From CAZTLE01 sp964614415 (GTDB lineage: Bacteria > Bacteroidota > Bacteroidia > Flavobacteriales > Flavobacteriaceae): DNA of 5,907 nucleotides. The notes under the pieces are model-generated. The model did no database searches. It had not been told where the DNA came from and was given only the letters and a program-made list of their open reading frames with translations. This document shows, piece by piece, positions 1-4,921 of the stretch; the stretch's first letter is position 1, and each line of letters starts with the position of its first letter. The stretch is taken from the NCBI GenBank assembly GCA_964614415.1, contig CAZTLE010000225.1, forward strand, positions 1-5,907. The letters run 5' to 3'. The position numbers were made by a program, and so were the translations under genes.

Positions 1-1
1 C

Positions 2-391
2 CGTCAGTCCAATGCACAAATAGGTCGTACCGTGGGCATTAGCTCTCCGGCTGTGGCAGAACGGATCAAGAAAATGGAGGACGCTGGGATCATTACAGGG
101 TATAAGACCCTGGTATCTCCCTTTGAGACCGGTTATCAGTTAAAAGCAATCATCACGCTACGTGCTTTTATGGGAAAGTTAAAGCCGTTTTTAGAACGGG
201 TGGGGTCGTATGAAGAAGTAGTGAATTGTTATCGCATCACCGGAAACGAAAATATTGTGATGGAGGTAGTACTTAAGAATCAACAACATCTGGAGAGCTT
301 CATTGATCAATTGATCACCTACGGTGAAACCAAAACCCAGATTGTCTTATCGCATGTGGTTCAGCACAGCGAGATCAAACCTATAAGCTAG
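2..391 (+). CDS. Lrp/AsnC family transcriptional regulator (5'-truncated by window edge)
   Basis: The reading frame is open from base 2, so the true start lies to the left. 129 residues are visible of a family usually near 150, so roughly 20-25 N-terminal residues are missing. The first part is the end of the winged helix-turn-helix: an AQIGRTVGISSPAVAERIKK stretch matches the Lrp recognition helix, followed by the typical ME-x-AGII-x-GYK linker. The rest is the C-terminal RAM (ligand-binding and oligomerisation) domain, with the strand YQLKAIITLRA and the motif VVNCYRITGNENIVMEV. The usual acidic residue after TG in that motif is Asn here. Family members bind DNA as dimers to octamers and often sense amino acids; the ligand of this one cannot be read from the sequence. 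A GTG at base 32 is an internal Val codon, not the start. The gene is convergent with the next one, with a 1-bp gap and no clear terminator between them. Confidence 0.9.
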   Translation, partial: RQSNAQIGRTVGISSPAVAERIKKMEDAGIITGYKTLVSPFETGYQLKAIITLRAFMGKLKPFLERVGSYEEVVNCYRITGNENIVMEVVLKNQQHLESFIDQLITYGETKTQIVLSHVVQHSEIKPIS

Positions 392-392
392 T

Positions 393-1145
393 TTATTCGG
401 ACTCGATTACAATATGGGGTACTTCGTCGAGGTTCCAGTCGATAACCAGCCCCCCGGCCAGGGAACGGGCAATCTCAGCTCCATACAGATATTCACTTAG
501 ATAAAGTGCCGCTTCGAAACTTTTGGCACCTCCTGCCGAAGTAATGTACTTTCCGTCGTGTACAAACAGGACGTTTTCCCGAATGTCGAGTTCCGGGAAC
601 ATCTCACGCATGGTATCAATGTCACTCGGGAAGGTGGTAGATACCGAATTTTCCAATAGACCGGCTGCTGCCAGCACAAAGGCACCGTCGCAATGGGACG
701 TCATAAATTGAGCGGTTTTGTCCACCTTACGCACAAAATCCAACATGACTTCGTCCTCGAGATCGGTATCCAAATGATGTTCTGCGCTGGGGACGACCAG
801 GATATCAATTTGAGGAATGCTATCGGTAAGGTAATTGTAATCCGGAAGTATCCTCATGCCTTCAAAAGTAATCACCGGGTCGTCCGTATTCGCAACCGTG
901 AACACATTCATGGCCTTGATATTCTCTCTGAAAATTGTGTGCTGAAAGATATCAAAGGGAGCCGTGAGCTCCGTGTTGTACACTCCGTCCATAATGAGAA
1001 ATCCCACGTTGTATCGGTCGGGATCCAGCTTCGGAAATTCCTTGACATCTTTCAATTCCGCAACATCGGAAGTGACTACTTTTTCTTCCGAAGAATTACC
1101 ACAAGCCATGCATAAAAGCGCAAATAGTACGACGAAGTTTTTCAT
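393..1145 (-). CDS. DJ-1/PfpI superfamily lipoprotein (GlxA/AraC-type GATase1 domain)
   Basis: The 250-residue protein has an N-terminal lipoprotein signal (MKNFVVLFALLCMACGNSS). Lipidation would be at Cys15; the lipobox CMAC lacks the usual Leu at -3, which is tolerable in Bacteroidota. A single DJ-1/PfpI-type domain follows at about residues 45-240. It has a first strand NVGFLIMDGV, the conserved acidic residue Glu59 in NTELTAPFDIF, and the nucleophile elbow SHCDGAFVLAAAGLL with Cys152. It resembles the amidotransferase-like domain of GlxA/AraC-type regulators and isonitrile hydratases but has no C-terminal AraC DNA-binding domain. The stretch TTFPSD stands where relatives often have T-T-H-W, so a family-typical His may be absent. 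The ATG at 1145 is chosen over a TTG at 1169, which would put eight polar residues before the signal peptide. It lies 85 bp downstream of the MFS gene on the same strand, so cotranscription is possible. Substrate unknown. Confidence 0.88.
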   Translation of the reverse strand: MKNFVVLFALLCMACGNSSEEKVVTSDVAELKDVKEFPKLDPDRYNVGFLIMDGVYNTELTAPFDIFQHTIFRENIKAMNVFTVANTDDPVITFEGMRILPDYNYLTDSIPQIDILVVPSAEHHLDTDLEDEVMLDFVRKVDKTAQFMTSHCDGAFVLAAAGLLENSVSTTFPSDIDTMREMFPELDIRENVLFVHDGKYITSAGGAKSFEAALYLSEYLYGAEIARSLAGGLVIDWNLDEVPHIVIESE

Positions 1146-1157
1146 ATGGATTTCATT

Positions 1158-1197
1158 TATATAACTCAATAACTCTATAACCTAATAACCCAATAAC
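1158..1197. repeat. Five degenerate 8-bp tandem repeats
   Basis: On the + strand five consecutive octamers end in AAC: TATATAAC, TCAATAAC, TCTATAAC, CTAATAAC and CCAATAAC. On the minus strand, the coding direction of the flanking genes, this reads as GTTATWRR repeated. The phase then breaks, although a related TCAATAAG lies at 1202-1209. The array fills about half of the 85-bp gap between the MFS stop and the DJ-1 lipoprotein start, and its last unit ends 12 bp before that ATG. It would lie in the leader or promoter region of the lipoprotein gene. No clear TAnnTTTG promoter was seen in the gap. Confidence 0.75.
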
Positions 1198-1230
1198 AAT
1201 ATCAATAAGAATAAACAATACCAACAACCC

Positions 1231-2469
1231 TTATTCCTCTGCTATTTCGGGCACTTCAAAAGTACCGGATTTTTTTCGCAATCGGTGTAACCAGATGGTC
1301 AATGCTCCTACTGCCATAGAGGCAATGAACAATATGGTCCACGTAGCGTCAAACCCAATGGCATTTACAGCGTCCATACTTCCCTTATGTCCGAAAATAT
1401 GGGCAAAGGACCAGCTCATAGTATAGAAGGCCATGTAGCTTCCTTTTCTCCCTTTGGGCGCCATTTCCAATGCCAGAGAGTTGGAGAAGGGGGAACCGAT
1501 CATTTCACCAATGGTCATTAGGATCATGCCTATAACCAGTACTCCGCTCCATGCACTCATGTTCAATACAATGAAACTTACACCTACGAAGAAGATACCC
1601 CAGAAGGTTGCCATAGCTTTTGAGATTCCTATCTTCTCCAGCCATCCCACCAGCGGCATTTCCAGAAAAACGATCATTCCGGCATTCAGTAGGAAGAGGA
1701 GCCCAATGACGTCCTCAGACAACCCGTGTTCCTGTTCATAGTACAGAGGAACGGACGAGAAGTACTGTACGAATGCCATGCTGCTTATCAAAATGATAAA
1801 AAAGAAGAGCATGTACGTCCCATTGCGATGGGCGGGCACTCCTTCTTTGATAACAACCTCTTCCGACTCTTTCTTTCTGGACGCTTTTGGCTTCAATGCC
1901 AAAAACAATAACGAGGCAGCTATGATGCAGGTAATACCGTCTATCCAAAACAGATAATCATAACTTATGCGCGCAATGATAATACCCCCTACAACGGGTC
2001 CAATGGCACATCCAAGGTTGATAGCCAATCGTATCAATGCAATTCCGCGGGTCACATTCTTTGGTTCGCTATATGCCTCGCACGCAACAAAGACCGCAGG
2101 GCGGTAGGAATCTACCAGCAACATGAGTATGAAGATCCCCGTACAGGCGGCATAGAAGCTGTCCAGAAACTGATAGGAGATAAATGCCAGTCCGCCTGTA
2201 AAGAAACTGAGGACAATCACTTTATAATAACCAATGGCATCAGTCAATCGACCACCGATAAGTGCTCCCACCAGGGAGCCCGTACCGTAACAGGTCATGA
2301 TCCAACCTACTTGCGGCAGTGTAAACCCTTTGGCATTGACCAGATAGAGCGATAAAAATGGAATTACCATAGCACCGGCCCTGTTAATCAGGGTAACAAG
2401 TGACAGCATCCAGATCTCTCGCGAAAGCCCTCTGAAGTTCTCTATATATTTTAAGTAAAATGTTTTCAT
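1231..2469 (-). CDS. MFS transporter, probable drug/metabolite efflux (DHA1-like)
   Basis: This is a 412-residue inner-membrane protein with about 12 hydrophobic segments in two halves, joined by a charged cytoplasmic loop at about residues 193-217 (KPKASRKKESEE...). That length and layout are usual for the family. The loop after TM2 carries motif A in the form GGRLTDAIGYYK (72-83). TM5 carries GCAIGPVVGG (153-162), which matches the core of antiporter motif C (GxxxGPxxGG), associated with proton-coupled exporters. An Arg in TM4 (R123, DSYRPA) and the RLAINLG stretch before motif C fit the multidrug-type MFS branch. Export is therefore more likely than uptake, but the substrate is unknown. 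The ATG at 2469 is preceded by an attenuator-like leader on the same strand (leader ORF 2545-2619, terminator hairpin 2481-2515), so expression is probably controlled by premature termination. The DJ-1 lipoprotein gene follows on the same strand. Confidence 0.9.
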   Translation of the reverse strand: MKTFYLKYIENFRGLSREIWMLSLVTLINRAGAMVIPFLSLYLVNAKGFTLPQVGWIMTCYGTGSLVGALIGGRLTDAIGYYKVIVLSFFTGGLAFISYQFLDSFYAACTGIFILMLLVDSYRPAVFVACEAYSEPKNVTRGIALIRLAINLGCAIGPVVGGIIIARISYDYLFWIDGITCIIAASLLFLALKPKASRKKESEEVVIKEGVPAHRNGTYMLFFFIILISSMAFVQYFSSVPLYYEQEHGLSEDVIGLLFLLNAGMIVFLEMPLVGWLEKIGISKAMATFWGIFFVGVSFIVLNMSAWSGVLVIGMILMTIGEMIGSPFSNSLALEMAPKGRKGSYMAFYTMSWSFAHIFGHKGSMDAVNAIGFDATWTILFIASMAVGALTIWLHRLRKKSGTFEVPEIAEE

Positions 2470-2480
2470 GGTGGTTATCT

Positions 2481-2515
2481 AAAAATAAAACGTCCGACTG
2501 AAAAGCCGGACGTTT
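2481..2515 (-). terminator. Intrinsic terminator hairpin in the MFS leader (attenuator)
   Basis: On the minus strand, AAACGUCCG (2515-2507) pairs perfectly with CGGACGUUU (2496-2488). The stem continues through a G-U wobble, C-G and U-A to a UUUC loop (2503-2500), about 12 bp in all. A U-rich tract, U-A-UUUUU, follows at 2487-2481. On the + strand the wobble position becomes an A-C mismatch and the downstream T tract is weaker, so the structure favours the minus strand. No minus-strand gene lies between it and crcB, whose 3' end is at 3329 with the opposite-strand DUF1684 gene in between. It therefore sits inside the 5' leader of the MFS gene, ending 11 nt before the ATG, and is best read as an attenuator. 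Confidence 0.82.
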
Positions 2516-2564
2516 ATATATTGAATTAGTTGATTCTTATATAGTCAATACGTTTTATACCGGC
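2505..2564 (-). promoter_or_regulatory. Candidate antiterminator structure competing with the terminator
   Basis: In minus-strand RNA, GUAUUGA (2551-2545, including the leader ORF stop) can pair with UCAAUAU (2524-2518) as six Watson-Crick pairs plus one G-U. GCCGG (2564-2560, within codons 19-20 of the leader ORF) can pair with CCGGC (2509-2505). The second helix uses the upper part of the terminator's 5' arm, so the two folds exclude each other. An 8x8 internal loop separates the helices. Hand folding only; no energies were calculated. Confidence 0.5.
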
Positions 2565-2619
2565 GGTGATCCCCTGTAGAGGTTACTTGCTGGATATTTG
2601 AAAACATATTGCGTCTCAT
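2545..2619 (-). CDS. 24-residue leader peptide ahead of the MFS exporter
   Basis: ATG at 2619 to TGA at 2545 encodes a peptide beginning MRRNMFSNIQQ and ending TGDHRRYKTY. It starts about 13 nt after the inferred transcription start of the MFS transcript and stops 29 nt before the terminator stem. The peptide has no signal sequence or membrane segment. It has four Arg in 24 residues but no long run of one amino acid, so it is not an obvious amino-acid starvation leader. Its basic C-terminal end could act as a nascent-chain stalling sequence, or the ORF may simply position a ribosome over the antiterminator sequence. The support is positional: promoter, start codon, stop and attenuator are in the expected order. 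No homologue could be searched, and an internal ATG at codon 5 is an alternative start. Confidence 0.62.
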   Translation of the reverse strand: MRRNMFSNIQQVTSTGDHRRYKTY

Positions 2620-2637
2620 TTTACTTGTTGTTTGAAG

Positions 2638-2671
2638 CAAATGTAATCAAAGATTTGATTCGATCGACAAG
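2638..2671 (-). promoter_or_regulatory. Bacteroidota-type promoter for the MFS leader transcript
   Basis: On the minus strand TACATTTG (2645-2638) matches the -7 consensus TAnnTTTG exactly. A -33-like CTTG lies at 2671-2668 with 22 bp between them, inside the 17-23 bp range known for the phylum. The inferred start site near 2632 gives a very short 5' UTR to the leader ORF ATG at 2619. Confidence 0.68.
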
Positions 2672-2702
2672 GTTTGTGTTTTTTTCTGAAGGTCATTCCG
2701 GT

Positions 2703-2710
2703 TATCTTTA
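2703..2710 (+). promoter_or_regulatory. Likely -7 promoter element of the DUF1684 gene
   Basis: TATCTTTA matches TAnnTTTG at all but the last position and lies 16 bp before the ATG. A TTTG at 2673-2676 could be the -33 element, but the 26-bp spacing is longer than usual. The bases after it (GCTCAAAC) resemble those after the -7 elements of the MFS leader and the DPP III gene. Confidence 0.45.
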
Positions 2711-2726
2711 GCTCAAACGAAATCAA

Positions 2727-3332
2727 ATGAAAGTTTTTCTGTCTGCTTTACTTCTGTGTATGTCCTTGTATTCATTCGGTCAGGACGAAACCCTTATTGA
2801 CGAAATTGTGGCCTATCAGGACTCTGAAAACGAGAAGTTCTCCGATCCGGAAACGACCATACTGGAACCGAAGGATTTTGCTGAATTCAAGGAGTTGGAC
2901 TTCTATCCAATTGATTTAAAATACCGGGTGGAAGCGAGGTTTGTTCGTACACCTGATGAAAAGCCGTTTTTGATGCCAACCACCACGAGTCGGCTTCCGG
3001 AGTACGTGAAGTACGGTGAAGCTCATTTCACCATTGACGAAAAGAAACTGAAACTTGCCCTGTATAAGAACACCGAACCCTACGATGAACCGGGATATGA
3101 AAACTACCTTTTCTTACCTTTTACAGACCTTACAAGTGGTGATGGATCTTATGGGGGTGGGCGCTTTATGGATGCCTGGATTCCGGAAGGAGAAACTATC
3201 GTTTTGGACTTCAATAAAGCCTATAACCCGTATTGCGCATATAACAGCCGCTATTCATGTCCCATTCCTCCCAGAGAGAATCATTTGGCGATTGAGATCA
3301 AAGCAGGAGTAAAAGATTTTGGGAAACACTAG
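2727..3332 (+). CDS. DUF1684 domain-containing secreted protein
   Basis: The 201-residue protein begins with a classical signal peptide (MKVFLSALLLCMSLYSFG, likely cut before QDE), so it is exported to the periplasm or beyond. The C-terminal half carries the DUF1684 hallmarks: YLFLPFTDLTSGDGSYGGGR at about 127-146, a DAWIPEGETIVLDFNKAYNP segment, and CAYNSRYSCPIPPREN at 170-185 with Cys170 and Cys178. The N-terminal half contains the usual ELDFYPIDLKYRVEARFV stretch, with a strongly acidic region at residues 20-55. Length is normal for the family. The biochemical role of DUF1684 is not established, and nothing here identifies a substrate. The gene is transcribed divergently from the MFS leader and runs convergently into crcB, overlapping it by 4 bp. 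Confidence 0.9.
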   Translation: MKVFLSALLLCMSLYSFGQDETLIDEIVAYQDSENEKFSDPETTILEPKDFAEFKELDFYPIDLKYRVEARFVRTPDEKPFLMPTTTSRLPEYVKYGEAHFTIDEKKLKLALYKNTEPYDEPGYENYLFLPFTDLTSGDGSYGGGRFMDAWIPEGETIVLDFNKAYNPYCAYNSRYSCPIPPRENHLAIEIKAGVKDFGKH

Positions 3333-3700
3333 AATGTTTTAGTCAACCACATCCCGAGAAAGACAGCGGCAAAACCCAGTATAAAACTGCCGACGGTGTA
3401 AAGGGCGAAGCTCATAAAATCACCGGCTTTCAGAAATACGTGATTTTCATAGGCAAAGGCTGAGAAGGTTGTAAACCCTCCACAAAAACCTGTAGCCAGC
3501 AGCAAGACTAAATTTTGGGAAAGTAGTTCGTTTTTAAGTGACAACCCCAGGATGATGCCAATGATAAGGCTTCCCAAAATATTAGCAGCAAAGGTACCAT
3601 AGGGAATTCCGGACTGCTCACTGTTCAGATAAATTCCGGTGACGTAGCGCAACACACTTCCCACACCGCCTCCTAAAAAAACCAGTAAAATTGCCTTCAT
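3329..3700 (-). CDS. crcB: CrcB/Fluc fluoride ion channel
   Basis: This 123-residue protein with four membrane segments has the standard single-domain length. Fluc channels work as dual-topology dimers that let fluoride leave the cytoplasm. Family signatures are present in order: GGGVGSVLRY (10-19, conserved Arg18), YGTFAANILGS (34-44, conserved pore Asn40), and GFCGGFTTFSAF (71-82). The last contains the Gly pair near the central sodium site and Phe79 and Phe82, which correspond to the Phe-box residues; Ala81 stands where TTFSTF-type relatives have Thr. The gene lies 46 bp downstream of the SRPBCC/GyrI gene on the same strand and may be cotranscribed. No fluoride riboswitch consensus was recognised upstream. 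Its stop codon overlaps the stop of the convergent DUF1684 gene. Confidence 0.95.
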   Translation of the reverse strand: MKAILLVFLGGGVGSVLRYVTGIYLNSEQSGIPYGTFAANILGSLIIGIILGLSLKNELLSQNLVLLLATGFCGGFTTFSAFAYENHVFLKAGDFMSFALYTVGSFILGFAAVFLGMWLTKTF

Positions 3701-3746
3701 TATTGCTTCATGACTTCGGATTCCTGATCTAAGCTCTCAATACTAA

Positions 3747-4805
3747 CTATTGCCCGGGATCTTCCTGAACTACGATCGGAATGAAGATCTCTGTGATCCA
3801 GTCGGCCGGATTAGGTACTTCGCCGGGATCGTTGGCATAGATCTCAAACATGTTACCGTTAGGATCGGCTGTGATCTTGTTTTGAGCCATATATTCCTTG
3901 GCGGTTTCGTAAGCCGTTGAAATGTTCGTGTAATTTCCCTTGAGAGTGGTCTTTAGTGCAGTTACCTTATCCATGAAGCCACATACCACTGGAGAACCTT
4001 CTGGGGTAATGATCCGCTCCCTGACCGGGATACCTGCTGAAAAGATAAGCGTGCCATTGGGATCATCGATCTCATGATATACTGTGAACGGCATTCCCGA
4101 CGGCTGAATGTTGTTTTGAGTCATGAATCCCATAATCTGACCGTACATCTGCCCCATACGGGTACTCAATTCGCTCTGCTTAGCGGCTGTGGTCACATAC
4201 ATATAGAATCCGCCGCTGTAGTCGGTTATACCGTCTACGTTGATGGTATATTGCTTCATGCTCTCCTGGACAGTGCTATCGAGTTTGGTAAGTCCCACCT
4301 CGTACATTTGCTTGATGGAGGTCTCCATATCTTCCGAAGCAAACGCCATAAACACCTTTTCCATGAAGGAGTGTTCGCCTTTCATTCCCCAGGTAACATC
4401 TGTGCCGGTGCCATCTTCGGAGGGTTCCAGACGCCAGTATACATCACTTTCGGAATCACCCATAGGAGTATTGAAGGTGATCTTCTGATCAATTTCTTTA
4501 CCCGGAATCACTTTGACCGTTTGCATGGAACCGTCACCCATAACCTCGCTCTTCCATGAATAGGAAGCACCTTCACCTTCCGTTTTTTCGGCATAGGCGA
4601 ATTCAAGATCGGGATCTTCAGCCATCCAGGGACCCCAGCTTTCCCAGTTTTTAAAATCTTTGATGTTGTCATAAATAACCTGCGAGGGCGCTTGAATGGT
4701 GCGCGTCTCGGCAGCATCAAAACTGCCGTCTTTAGTTCCAAAATAGATTGAACCGCCAATAATGACGATCAAAATAAGAAATAGAAGATATTTTAAAATT
4801 TTCAT
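3747..4805 (-). CDS. Membrane-anchored SRPBCC (polyketide cyclase-like) + GyrI-like domain protein
   Basis: The 352-residue protein starts with a single hydrophobic segment (residues 4-22, LKYLLFLILIVIIGGSIYF), with no lipobox Cys, so it is probably a membrane anchor. An SRPBCC/START-like ligand-binding domain follows at about 32-180. It has the typical opening ETRTIQAPSQVIYDNIKDFKNW, a WGPW motif and a long C-terminal helix (EDMETSIKQMYEVGLTKLDS). Residues 187-347 form a GyrI-like effector-binding domain of the kind found at the end of AraC/MerR regulators (BmrR type), with GMPFTVYHEI (237-246) and the closing EIFIPI. There is no DNA-binding domain. The two hydrophobic-pocket folds suggest small-molecule binding outside the cytoplasm, but the ligand and function are unknown. 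It is divergent from the DPP III gene and upstream of crcB. The ATG at 4805 starts directly at the membrane segment. Confidence 0.85.
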   Translation of the reverse strand: MKILKYLLFLILIVIIGGSIYFGTKDGSFDAAETRTIQAPSQVIYDNIKDFKNWESWGPWMAEDPDLEFAYAEKTEGEGASYSWKSEVMGDGSMQTVKVIPGKEIDQKITFNTPMGDSESDVYWRLEPSEDGTGTDVTWGMKGEHSFMEKVFMAFASEDMETSIKQMYEVGLTKLDSTVQESMKQYTINVDGITDYSGGFYMYVTTAAKQSELSTRMGQMYGQIMGFMTQNNIQPSGMPFTVYHEIDDPNGTLIFSAGIPVRERIITPEGSPVVCGFMDKVTALKTTLKGNYTNISTAYETAKEYMAQNKITADPNGNMFEIYANDPGEVPNPADWITEIFIPIVVQEDPGQ

Positions 4806-4828
4806 GGTTAGGTTGCTTTAGCCACTTG

Positions 4829-4836
4829 CTAAGATA
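4829..4836 (-). promoter_or_regulatory. Possible -7 element for the SRPBCC/GyrI gene
   Basis: On the minus strand TATCTTAG differs from TAnnTTTG at one position and lies 23 bp before the ATG at 4805. No convincing -33 element is visible at the right distance, so the call is tentative. Confidence 0.35.
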
Positions 4837-4855
4837 GACAATTTTCGACTTAGAA

Positions 4856-4873
4856 ATGGTCTTCCTGGACCAT
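4856..4873. repeat. Perfect short inverted repeat in the divergent intergenic region
   Basis: ATGGTC and GACCAT form a perfect 6-bp dyad around a 6-base centre (TTCCTG). It lies between the two divergent promoters and overlaps the expected -33 region of the DPP III gene. It could be an operator for a dimeric regulator, but a dyad this short can occur by chance. Confidence 0.35.
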
Positions 4874-4891
4874 GAGATCACCGGAATTTGC

Positions 4892-4899
4892 TACATTTG
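4892..4899 (+). promoter_or_regulatory. -7 promoter element of the DPP III gene
   Basis: TACATTTG is an exact match to TAnnTTTG, 22 bp before the ATG at 4922. The 16-base stretch TACATTTGCTGGAAAC differs at only two positions from the corresponding minus-strand sequence ahead of the MFS leader. The -33 region is poor. Confidence 0.55.
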
Positions 4900-4921
4900 C
4901 TGGAAACCAAAAACCAGAATT

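Noticed and set aside
378..396. Weak inverted repeat AAAC...GTTT at the Lrp/DJ-1 convergent junction as a terminator
   Set aside because: The stem is only about six mostly A-T pairs with a bulge and no proper U tract, too weak to call.
693..1115. 140-codon + strand open frame opposite the DJ-1 gene
   Set aside because: It is antisense to a gene with clear family motifs, has no recognisable domain and no promoter or start context; it is a shadow frame.
1146..1169. TTG start at 1169 extending the DJ-1 lipoprotein by eight residues
   Set aside because: The extension puts polar residues before the signal peptide. The ATG at 1145 gives a normal lipoprotein N terminus.
2488..2515. The hairpin as a + strand terminator or bidirectional element
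   Set aside because: No + strand gene ends upstream of it. The + strand version has an A-C mismatch and a poorer T tract than the minus strand.
3699..3711. Mini-ORF Met-Lys-Gln-stop whose TAA overlaps the crcB ATG as TAATG
   Set aside because: A three-codon ORF is easily produced by chance, and no other regulatory structure is visible around it.
3701..3746. Fluoride riboswitch upstream of crcB
   Set aside because: The 46-bp gap is short and lacks the conserved riboswitch sequences, and the gene probably shares a transcript with its upstream neighbour.
4074..4559. 161-codon + strand open frame opposite the SRPBCC/GyrI gene
   Set aside because: It lies wholly within a well-supported gene on the other strand. 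Its His-rich composition follows from the complementary codons.
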